A stretch of DNA of 64,000 nucleotides from Cunninghamia lanceolata. Lineage: Eukaryota > Streptophyta > Pinopsida > Cupressales > Cupressaceae. Shown piece after piece: positions 54,871-64,000 of this stretch. The stretch spans positions 3,684,501 to 3,748,500 of the forward strand of contig BSBN01001017.1 in assembly GCA_027924645.1 (NCBI GenBank), read 5' to 3'. The position numbers and the translations under genes are program-made. How positions within the stretch are numbered: the stretch's first letter is position 1; every line of letters begins with the position of its first letter. The notes under the pieces were generated by a model that was given only the letters and a program-made list of their open reading frames with translations, did no database searches and was not told the origin of the DNA.

Positions 54871-55400
54871 AACTACCTTCAAAGAATAAATCACCAAAAT
54901 CATTTGATTTTCTGAGAACATTAATGATGTTCCAATTACCTTCCCAATTTTCTGAGTCGTCTAGCACTACTAGACGATAGATCACCTCAATTGAGAATGC
55001 ATTATGCCAAAACTTTGAATGTGGCACAAAAAGAGAAGCTGAAACAGCAAGTGCATCCAATCTACTATTTCTTCCCGTGGGATATACTCGATTGCAAAGG
55101 CCTCAAACATCTCAATAGCATCCCACACTTGATTTCAGTAATGTCTGGGACAGTCCTTTTTAACCTTACACTACTCCTTCATCTGCTTTACAATCAATTA
55201 TGCATCTCCCTCCACTGTTAACAATTTGATATGTTAGTAGTCCAAGCAAATTGCAAACAATAAGCAAAAGAGTACAACTTACCTTTGGGAGAGATAAGAA
55301 CAGCACAAATACCTAAGCATGCTGTAGAACAACTTCCATCGAACTGCAAGGTCCCAATACTTATAATGTCCATTTTAGGAAAAAAAAATTTGAAATATGT
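54871..55400 (-). pseudogene. RNase H-like domain and linker upstream of the gypsy RT
   Basis: The minus strand from about 55395 reads PKMDIISIGTLQFDGSCSTA, then VLISPKGKLYSFAYCLQFAW, an RNase H fold start (FDGS with the first aspartate, then the hairpin strands). Further on come VWDAIE-like and FEAFAIEYIPREE pieces with frame breaks, DALAVSASLFVPHSKFWHNA and FSIEVIYRLVVLDDSENWEG. This is a second, archaeal-type RNase H placed before the RT. Degenerate but recognisable. Confidence 0.65.
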
Positions 55401-55419
55401 GATTTTTTTGTATTTTATA

Positions 55420-56580
55420 TTTATTGAAATAACTGAAAAAAACTAAAAATAGATACTAAAGCTATGCTATCAAACCCCTAACTGAATTTTGTATTATTTT
55501 GTATAAGAATGTGGAATTGAATACCTATGAAAGCCTACGCAGCAAAACTAAATTAGGATGATACTAAACCAAACCCTAATGTTATGCAATGCAGATTACA
55601 GTGGAATTTACTTGAAACGGCAGGTAAAAAGGCTGAATTTATAAATATATCAGCAGATAATAATCAGAAATTAGGGTGAATGCCAAAACTAGTCGCTAAT
55701 ATGTATTTCTAGAATTATAAAGTAGCACAGCAATCAGCATTAATTATTAACAGCAGCAATTGGAAATAAGGTGTAAAATATCAGCAGCAGTTATGATTAA
55801 ACCCTCAAATGTGATTGCCTTTAATCAAATTCAGCTTGCAATCATCCACCAAATAAAACCAAAAATATAAATGTTTAGATCCAAGTTATTATTTCCAAAT
55901 TTCAGTGGTCCTAAGAGGCAATGAATTAGGTATAAATTGTGGCTAAATAAATGCAGGGGGGCGGCACTGGGTATGCAATAATAATTATAGAATCTTGCAA
56001 TACAATCCTTGGGCCTCATCGCTGCAATTTATCAACAAACCAGCAGTATGCATATATATAAATTGTAACAACAGTAGTAAAGGAGGGTGCTGAGTAGATA
56101 GTACTTATTAGGGAATATGCAATGTAGAACTCTGACTATACAGCAGCGGCTAGAGGGGAAATTACCCCTACCAATCTTGGCACAGCAACAATGCCCTCAA
56201 ATTCGTTCCAAAATACTGATTCAGTTTGGCACAGCAAATATTGACAACACAAGTTCACCAAATTCACACATACAATTTGCATCCAGCAGCTATAGTTCAC
56301 CCTAGAAGAATTGAGGGTTTTTGTCCCCAGTTGGGAAAGATTCCAAGAGGGGTTTCGTCCTCTAGAACTCACCAATCAAGGGGTTTTGCCCTTGAGAGAT
56401 TAGATCTGAAAATTTAGTGTGAAATAATGACATTAAGGATGCCTTTCCTTGAGCGCAAGCTTGACATATATAGGCGCCACCTTCAGGCTCCCAATTAATT
56501 TTATTTTTTACTTTTTCCCTTCTAAGTGTCTAAAACTACTTTTTTTTAAATAAAATATTACGTAGGCCTAAAATGTCTCA
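55420..56580 (-). mobile_element. LTR-like sequence, minus orientation
   Basis: Reading minus, a TATA-like CCTATATATGTC near 56466-56478 is followed by R-U5-type sequence with 'aagggcaaaaccccttgattgg' and 'ggacgaaacccctc' elements as in other LTRs here (compare 7600-7650 and 62150). Neither end nor TSD could be fixed. No gene is seen. Confidence 0.45.
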
Positions 56581-56693
56581 TTTAGTGTCATGTCCCCTCT
56601 TTCTCTCACATTAATCAATTATATTTTTAATTTAAAAATATTGTTTTTCAACACTACTAATAATAATATAATTATATCATATAATAATATCAT

Positions 56694-57115
56694 TGTTTCT
56701 CCGAGTTTCCGGAACGGGGGGACGCGGGGACGGGTTTCCGGGGACAGTTTTCAAAAATTTAGGGGATGGCAAGGGGACATTTGTGTTTGTATATATATAA
56801 GTATATATTATTATTTAATATTTATATTAATATATTATTATTTATAACAAATATTATTATTATTATAATATATAAGTATATATATTATTATTTAATATTT
56901 CTAGTAATATATTATTATTTATAACAAATAAGATTATTATAATAATAATAAAATATTAATATATTATTATTTATAACAAATAAGATTATTATAATAATAA
57001 AAATATTAATATATTATTATTATTATATTAAATAATAATATATATACATATATTATAATTATAATAATAATAAATTATAATATATATACTAATAATAATA
57101 AAATTATAAATAGAG

Positions 57116-57161
<46 letters not shown>

Positions 57162-57722
57162 ATAATAATAATATACTAATAATTAGCTAATAGGCTTTTA
57201 TATGTGAGCATTATAGTGCTCAGAATTGTCTCACGCCATCAAAAAAATTCATTGTCTCACGCCATAAAATAAATTCACGCCGGCAAATTTTCTAAACTCG
57301 TCGGTAGTTCCTATCGGCGTATTCTTTGAAGCTCCCGGAAAATTTTCTAAACTCGTCGGTAGTTCCTATTCAACGCAGAAAATTTTCTAAACTCGTCGGT
57401 AGTGCAAGTGCAGGTAAATATACAGTGGTAATGCGCTGAATGAGTCCCCGGAGGTGGAGAATACAGTTGAGCGCTCGTGGAAGCCGATAAGCCAAAATAA
57501 GCAACAACTGAGTCCATTTTTTACTTTGACTACGAGAATTTTAATATTCATTTCATGCAGGGACGTCTTTGCAACAGAGGGGGCGTCCCTAGGACGTCCC
57601 CATTTTTTCCAGCATTTTTGGGACGGCAGGGGGACGTTCTGTCCCCCTCCCCGTGTCCCCGAGACGTCCCCATTTCAAGAAACGCCTTAAAAGCAGGGGG
57701 GACGCGTCCCCTGGGTACACTG
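56694..57722. mobile_element. Putative DNA element with GGGGACG/CGTCCCC ends and AT-rich core
   Basis: Both ends are dense in GGGGACG or CGTCCCC motifs (56705-56780; 57563-57720), as in the element at 53015-53783, with a ctccgag start in common. The middle (56790-57180) is almost pure A/T. TSD and exact ends not determined. A thrice-repeated 'aaattttctaaactcgtcgg' block lies at 57285-57400. Confidence 0.5.
57117..57155. repeat. (TA)n microsatellite
   Basis: About 19 uninterrupted TA units inside a 400-bp AT-only core. Confidence 0.9.
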
Positions 57723-58722
57723 AATAATATTAATATCATTAATAATAAAAATATAAAATGAATTCAAATTTTCAAAAAGAGCACTCATTTTTGGGACCAT
57801 GAGCCCTATTCCAGTTGGTATATAAGCAAGGTATTTTGGACATTTCAATCATTTGATTTTTGCATATGAAATTGTCATTTTGAGTTCAAATCATCAGGCT
57901 CCAAGGACGAAATCCCTTGTCAGCCAATTTAGAGGTGAGGACGATAACCTTACCCTCTCAATGGGCAATATCATTCAGGTACTGCAGTTGCATTAATTGG
58001 TTTCATTGGTGTTTCAGGTTAAGTGGTTTCAACTTTCAAGTTGTGAGTTTGAATCAATCCAAGTGCCTTCCATCATCAAGTTCCAACGAACTCCATTTGT
58101 TTACAAATCAGATTGCCATCTCTATTTTCTGGACTGGGGATTGGAAGATCTAATCCTAGCATAGTTCCTGATATTCATTTGCCATTACCTAGTTTTTTGG
58201 TCTCTAGACCACATAAGGGCGTGTATACAGTCGCAAGGGTTAAAATCTGAGTGTCGCCTCAGCTAAGTATCCACAGTGGATGCAAGAGAGGGTTTGAATC
58301 ATTGGCGGACTGATCAGATACTCTAAAGGATATTCAACTGCGTGAAATTCAGAGCTCTTCACCACCATCGCATCACCTTTCACTAAAGGAATCTAGATCG
58401 CTTCATTGGAACCTCGAGAAGATATCGGCCAAACAAGCATTAATCTACTGGGAGCAATAGAAGGAAACGCCATCTACAGTGAGAAGACCTTAAATCAGTC
58501 CTTCTAAATCGCCCAGACCTGCAGAAGGAGTCTATAATGCCGCCCAATTTGCCATGAACCCTTACCAGTGGTGTTGCCTGCTACAAATCTGAAATCAACA
58601 GGAGAACCTTTACGACCTGTGAGTCAATTTTCTACTTATTTGTATTTTGGCAAGCAATCAGACTTTAGGTCTGCACATTATAATTGCAAATCTCTGAATA
58701 TTCCCAAACTGTGAATTGAGAT

Positions 58723-60819
58723 TGTCATGTCCCCGTTTCCGGCTTGATCATCAAGTGAAGAATGGATCAGCCTATTCCTCATTCCCAAAGGCTAATTCTA
58801 AATGATAAGGGAATGAAATTGGTTTTTGACTAACTCAATATTGTGTTTTTGCAGGAATAAGTCAAAAACTACTTCAAGGGAACTATGACAAGCCTAGAAA
58901 TTTTGACTAAGTTTGAGAGTCATTTCATCAACTCCAATGGTCACATTGTCAAGTAATGCTTTCATGATGTTTAGGCGCATTTCTAGGTAATTCAGGCTCA
59001 TTTTGGCGCCTAACTTTCAAATCCACTTGTAGCATTCAGTAAGGGATTTAATTTGAGGCGCTTCATGTGTTTAACCTCCTCCAACCCAGCGCCTAGTATT
59101 GAGATGAGTGGGGTGGGTGTGAATGAGGCTTTCATGCTTGGGCGCCACTGTCATGTTGAAACTCACCCAATGAGCGCCTTGGACATTGAAGGCAAGAACC
59201 AAAAAGATGAAGTCATCTATCAACCAGTTGAGCATTCACCCAACATGTGTTTGGGGTCATTGAAAGAAACTTCTCCAAGTGAACTTCATTCCCAAGGAGA
59301 TCAAGTAGAATTGTCAAGTAATGATGTCTTGATACCTAGGCGCATATTGGGTCAAGAATCTTCCATTTGAGTGCCTAGCATGGGTGATTGATAGATTGAA
59401 GGCTTTGAAGCTAAGGAAAGTCACTTGGATGAATAATCAAAGTTGAAATGAGAAACTCCTAGCCTAGGCGCAAAACTCTTCAACTCTGGCATCTAGAAAT
59501 CAAATCTATGTGAGGCGCACATTTTGATAAAATGCTTCCATTTTGGCGCCTAGGATGAAAACTCACTCAAATGACTTATAACTTTGGAATTGATCAAGTT
59601 AGGTGAAGTTGAAGAAGGTAGGCGCACTCTACTGCCTATCTCACCCTTAAAGTGCGCCTAGACAAGTAAGGCGCTTATTCCATTTGCCTAAGACTCCATT
59701 AGCGCCCTAGGTTGATGATCATTCCAGACACTTGAAATGGCACCCAGTGGATCTTTCAACTTGTATCAGGAAGAAGGGAAACATTCTCAGTGTTGTTCAA
59801 TAATCCAAGTTATAAAGTTAACAAGTAATAGAGCCAGATGATAAAGGCGCACTTCTTGGTCTCCATCACCTCAAAGGTGCACCTAAGCAAGTTGGGTGTC
59901 AATCTCCATCTTTCCAACCTCCAGATGGCGCCTAGAGTCTAAGAGGTCTTCATTGAGTAATGTTAAGTGTTTTGGGAGCATGTGGAGTCATCAAACTCCA
60001 CTAGGCGCATATCCATGCCTCTGCCACCTCAAGGAAGCGCCCAGCTTAGAAGAGCGCCTATTCTAGTCTCCACTACCCCCAGTTGGCGCCTATCCTAGAG
60101 AATCTTGCAATTGTGACATCATTTTAGCCCCTGAAGTCTCTGATCTCCTATTGGTCCAAGTGGTAACATCAGGATCCGTTCCAGTTCATTGGATAAGGTT
60201 GCCACCTCAGAGGGAGTCATCAAATGGAATATGCTCTTGGAATATGCTCTTGGGAAGCGTGCCTTGGTTCCTCTTCATGCATTGAAAAACATGTCTTCAT
60301 TGCCTTGGAAGGCCTATAAAAGGAGGAGCTCTCTCATTCATTTGACATCTTATCTTTTGGCGAAATTTCTCTCTGCAAAGCTTTATGCTTGTGATCTTGA
60401 GGCCTGCGAGTTTCAAGTGTTGGGGTGATGCTCCCTCAACTGACAAGGTGATGGTGTTGACATCCAGTTGACATCATTGGGTTCCATTGAAGTGATCTAC
60501 ATCAGTTAGAGTGATAGAGTTAGTTGTGAAGAAGTTGAAAGTATTGTATACATCTAGGCTTCAAGGCCTTTCCTTGTAATCCTTTGAATAAGATTGTAGA
60601 ATCATGCCATTGAAGGCATCTTCATTGTAATAAGACATTTGCATTGAGTTGAATCAAGTAATAATACAAGTACCCAACTTCAAGGTTGATTCATGCAGGT
60701 TGCCTTTGTTATCTGTTCATGTGTGATGTTAAGTAGATTAAGTAGCTGAAGAGTTAAGTGCAAGTAAATTTGTCTAAGTAAGGAAAAAAATTTAGTTAGT
60801 ACTAGTTGGGTATCTTACA
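58723..60819 (+). mobile_element. Solo LTR with about 20 GCGC motifs (2.1 kb)
   Basis: TGTCATGTCCCCG to TATCTTACA with perfect TSD GAGAT (58718-58722 and 60820-60824). From 58971 to 60090 there are about 20 GCGC-centred motifs (aggcgca-, ggcgcctag-), then a TATA box (60313-60323) and R-U5. A 105-codon frame (59053-59370) lies over these repeats and shows no protein signature; I do not call it a gene. Confidence 0.9.
60313..60323 (+). promoter_or_regulatory. TATA box of the GCGC-rich solo LTR
   Basis: cctataaaagg followed by 'aggagctctctcattc', a typical LTR core promoter arrangement. Confidence 0.65.
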
Positions 60820-61176
60820 GAGATCTCCTTTGTACTTCAGATTTGAAACAATTACTAGATATTTCAAGCAAACAAGAATATGGTTTGATTACTGTAAACC
60901 CTAATGTGTCTGAAATCAAGGATTACTATGTTGTCAGTAAATATGCAATCAGCTAAATAAATCTAACAGGGTTAAATTATACAAGGGATATTTCATTTAG
61001 ACAGCCACACCAAAATATAAAATATTTCCCTTATAATTTTCCTTAGCCTACAAGAAATAGAAATAGGGTATAGGACTTCAAATCCATCATTTTTGAGGAG
61101 ACGTGACAATACCCATCTGACATCATCATATCTATGCCAAGACCTATCTCTTCATATAAAATTGTTGCCTTAGGAT

Positions 61177-62817
61177 TGTAAGAATCCTATCTAGATCTGA
61201 ACTGAATTTTTGCTCGCTGCCCTGAAATTTCTGATTTGATTTTTAAAAGTTTTGTTTGGGTTTTTGATGTTTCGTTTTCACATATGTGTTTGCAATGATA
61301 TGAAGATGGAAACATAGCAATATGACATTCATATGACACCAAAATATGATTGAAAATAGATTGAACCAGCTCATATACAATTCCAAATTAAAGATATGGA
61401 ATTAGACAACATAATGCAACATACTCGGAAATGAAGATTGGCTTATTCCATTCAAATATAGGTGGCTGATTACAACAGTCTAGGTCCGATATAAAAATCA
61501 GACTTGCAAATGATATCCAAATGTGATCCAAATGATTGACAAACCCTCCTCCAATGTTGTATCAATGTTAGCCGCCTTGTGGATGATGTATGCCAATGAA
61601 GAACCAAGCCAAATGCCAACCTTAGATGACTAAAAATGAACCTGTAGCTGCTGTTATGAAATCAGAACATGAAACCCTAGCCGATCCAAGCCAAAAACAC
61701 CTCTAAACCATAGCGATAGATGCCCAAAATGAAGCGCTTAGGGTATATGATTAAAATATGTCAATCCACTATCAATGTCATGGCTGGAACCTCTCCGATC
61801 TGCACCTATAGGCTGATTTCAGAGGTCTGATATAAAGTTGCAGCAGTCTGATATAAATTTCTGAGTACAAAATAGTGAATTTCACCAACAATGAAGCCAC
61901 CGAATGATGTAGAATCATCAACAAAACCTAGCCATGAATGCAAATGGTGAAATCACACTCCAATATCCTTCAAATCTGAATACATATGCCTTCAATCATG
62001 CAAGATATCTTCAAACCTTAGCTGATCATGCAATCTTCCTTGAAACCCTAGCTGTTTGAAGCCTTCAACTCCATAAAAACCTACAAATATGCTCAATAAT
62101 GGATCCTAGGTGAATCCATCTCTCAAAGTGGGATGGGTGTTCGTCCAAACCACTAAAATCCAAGGGTTTTTGTCCTTAGATATAGCTGAAACAAAGTTGC
62201 AGCCAAGAGAAAATTTCCAATGAGTGAAAATGTCAAAATGAACAATGATCCAAATCACCTCAATTCCTCTCCTTTTATCTCTCTCCTTGGGCGTCCAAAT
62301 TGAACAAAATATAATGAATTTTCAAGTCCATAGCCGACCTCAAATAATTTTATTTTATTTTATTTTAATTTTCCCAAGTTGGGCGGCGGCTAGGAGAGAG
62401 AAAATATTATTATTTTATTTTTATTTTCCTTTCTCCCTCTTGGGCGGCGACTTGGGAGATATTTTATAATATTTTAATAATAAGAATCAAGATATTATAA
62501 ACCTTCAATTTCTCTTTTTCTACCTTTTTTCCAATTTCCTATTTTCCACATGGGTCGTTTCACCTCTTGGCTAATTATTTTAATATTTTTGGCTTTTCAA
62601 TAATTATCACAAAAATATCAAAAACCAAAAACCAACTTCATTTCATCAAATTAAAAATTAGTTGAGCCGCTAGAAAATCGACTTTCCAAATTCCAAGCCT
62701 CCATATGACCAAGCTCAACCAAAAACATTCCCTTACCAAATGAATTAGCTTGCGGGAATGGTGAATAGGCTAACATACTCCTCGGTAGGTGATCACTCCA
62801 AAAATGGGGACATTACA
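61177..62817 (-). mobile_element. Solo LTR, minus orientation (1.64 kb)
   Basis: Reversed: TGTAATGTCCCCATTTTTGG to AGGATTCTTACA. Perfect TSD AGGAT (61172-61176 and 62818-62822). The U3 end carries two 'gggcggcg' boxes (62388, 62450), a gggcgtcc box and, reading minus, a TATA-like GATAAAAGGAG near 62270. It is inserted in the gag at 62823-63340 or its flank. No gene is seen. Confidence 0.9.
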
Positions 62818-62822
62818 AGGAT

Positions 62823-63340
62823 CCTCTAACTTTACCACTATGAACTGTGACTCTTGCTCAGGGTCCAATCTGATTTTCCTCCTTTCATTAGAGAGCATTT
62901 ATAAAACATCTTAGAAGAATCTAAAGAGAAGGCTTCAAAATGACATTGAATCTAGTGACCAGCCGATTGAATTTGCAATGAATTCTCTCATGAACTCGTT
63001 ATCATTTTTCTTAGCAGTTGAGAGTTGTGAAACAAAATACCATCTTTAGCTGGTTTGAAGCACGTTAAAAATTTATCATGCATAGAGTCCCAATAGGTGA
63101 TTGAACTAGTGGCAAGATGATGGATCCAATCAGCTGAGCTTCCCATCATATGTTTGCAAATAGACGGGCTACAACATCTTCATGTGCAGCACCAAAAATC
63201 CCACATGTTGTGGGCACTGAAATATGCTCATCTAAATGCTGACTACCATCACCAAAGAATTTCAGAAACACTTTTCTTGATCCAGAAGGAAGATCATTAT
63301 GTCTTGTAAGAGCCCAGGGACCAATGTTATTTCCCAAGGC
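62823..63340 (-). pseudogene. Ty3/gypsy gag fragment
   Basis: The minus strand from 63337 reads MGNNIGPWALTRHNDLPSGS, then RKVFLKFFGDGSQHLDEHIS, HEDVVARLFANICKHMMGSS and ADWIHHLATSSITYWDSMHD, KFLTCFKP. The block HEDVVARLF, then a tryptophan, then SIT-W is the capsid signature of plant gypsy gag. The downstream part is degenerate and stops at the solo LTR. No primer site or matching LTR is identified. Confidence 0.75.
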
Positions 63341-63347
63341 AGATTAT

Positions 63348-63722
63348 TGTTGTTGTTTGTTTACCGCAATATGGTGTGTTTCACAGAATATGAAGTAAAC
63401 AGAAATAATGAAGTAGTATAGTGCATCATACACACAGAATAGAATTACTCAGAATAGACCATTGTATTCATTCATTGATTCACAGAAAACTTACAATGTT
63501 CATGACAGCAACATACGTATCTCATTATATTTCCAGTATCTCCATATATCAACTATTATCAAATCACACCTCCCCGACTACAATGTATTGACACTCTAAA
63601 TACTCATCACCAAGGTTGGTTGTGATGCCAACCGTTGGTACCGACTCCAAACTACCTGACCCGTCGGTTGGTACCGACAACTAATTACATTATTTATTCA
63701 CTTAACTAATTTGCTGTCTACA
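63348..63722 (-). repeat. 3' LTR of a minus-strand copia-type element continuing past the window
   Basis: TGTTGTTGTTTG to TTGCTGTCTACA on the plus strand, then tctatccccccctc, the complement of a polypurine tract, as at the copia 3' LTR at 22925-23412. The interior would therefore lie to the right of 63722. The other LTR and TSD are outside the window. Two 'ggttggtaccgac' repeats occur at 63630-63680. Confidence 0.65.
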
Positions 63723-64000
63723 TCTATCCCCCCCTCAAAATTGGTCGTCTTCTAGACGACATCCACATTAAAATAACAAAATTATGACAAAACTAGGATA
63801 ACTCACAAACATCCTACTGAGAGTGGGGAGGTTGGGAGGACATCCCTAGGTGTACTAATGAAGTTGGGGTGGCTGATCGCTGCTGTGCTTGTAGCCTCCT
63901 TGCTTCCTCGGTCCTTTGTCGCAGTTGGTGTTGGGCCACTAGCTCCTGCTCTCTTGCTGCCTTCACCATGTGACCTGCTTCCATTACCTGTGCTTTGGCC
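63723..64000 (-). other. Presumed 3' end of the copia interior, not recognised
   Basis: Follows the polypurine complement. No protein motif is seen in any frame over the 278 bases available. Confidence 0.35.

Larger units (their letters stand above)
49900..55400 (-). mobile_element. Tat-like Ty3/gypsy pol, minus strand, broken
   Basis: Reading minus from 55400: RNase H-like domain, linker, reverse transcriptase, gypsy RNase H, integrase. It lacks recognisable gag and protease. Two DNA transposons (53015-53783 and 54366-54862) and a 587-bp tandem duplication (50067-51240) interrupt it. Stops are frequent. The lineage differs from the chromoviruses: there is no chromodomain and the RT wording differs. 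Confidence 0.85.
56588..61110 (+). mobile_element. LTR E (broken), possible ends TGTCATGTCCCC and GACGTGACA
   Basis: The start tgtcatgtcccct at 56588 resembles other LTR starts here; a TATA box (ggtatataagc) lies at 57818-57827 and a candidate end gagacgtgaca at about 61110. It is interrupted by a DNA element (about 56694-57722) and a solo LTR (58723-60819, TSD GAGAT). No TSD was found for LTR E itself, so the overall span is tentative. 57730-58720 and 60825-61110 hold no gene. Confidence 0.4.

Noticed and set aside
55361..55379. LTR start 'tataatgtccattttagg'
   Set aside because: On the minus strand it codes PKMDIIS in frame with the RNase H-like domain, so it is pol sequence, not an LTR end.
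59053..59370. 105-codon frame in the GCGC-rich LTR
   Set aside because: It runs over the repeated motif array and has no protein signature; better explained by GC-richer composition.

Overview
This window is plant nuclear DNA, almost certainly from a large, repeat-rich genome. I infer a gymnosperm, from the density and style of the LTR retrotransposons (Ty3/gypsy chromoviruses, Tat-like gypsy, copia) and from a gene fragment with long introns. That is an inference, not a direct observation. No bacterial, organellar, rRNA, tRNA or CRISPR features were seen. The only host-gene sequence I can defend is three in-phase exons of a LAF3/YtcJ-like amidohydrolase on the minus strand (18289-20087). Nearly everything else is transposable elements, nested up to three levels deep.

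Layout. 1-2690: minus-strand chromovirus fragment (gag to RNase H). 2700-6307: two LTRs of one family (A) with their 3' ends facing each other; the second is a solo LTR. 6308-7320: LTR debris and a hAT transposase fragment. 7346-15492: a plus-strand LTR (B) split by a 6.9-kb solo LTR (C, 7800-14703). LTR C carries an almost open reading frame of about 1,097 codons upstream of its own TATA box. 15494-16545: primer-binding site and gag of the LTR B element. 16546-22924: an acidic exon-like ORF, the LAF3-like exons, unassigned DNA and part of LTR D.

22925-40361: one copia element, minus strand, with both LTRs and a 5-bp target-site duplication (TSD). Three later insertions break it: a chromovirus array (24894-32985), a 3.4-kb solo LTR of family C (34039-37452) and a solo LTR of family A (37755-39238). 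Removing the two solo LTRs rejoins the copia reading frame exactly, which confirms their boundaries. 40745-42655 is another family A solo LTR with a perfect TSD.

43545-49840: a minus-strand gypsy gag and an LTR-like region (G), broken by two plus-strand solo LTRs of a copia-type family (F). 49900-55400: a Tat-like gypsy pol, minus strand, with an RNase H-like domain upstream of the RT, a 587-bp tandem duplication, and two small DNA transposons with their own TSDs. 55420-64000: further LTRs, including two solo LTRs with perfect TSDs, a GC-rich-ended DNA element around a long AT-rich core, a gag fragment and a copia 3' LTR at the right edge.

The most unusual points are the coding region inside the U3 of a giant LTR, a 23-bp palindrome shared by unrelated LTR families, nine TSD-flanked solo LTRs in 64 kb, and a chromovirus left as a partial tandem array through an 11-bp microhomology junction.
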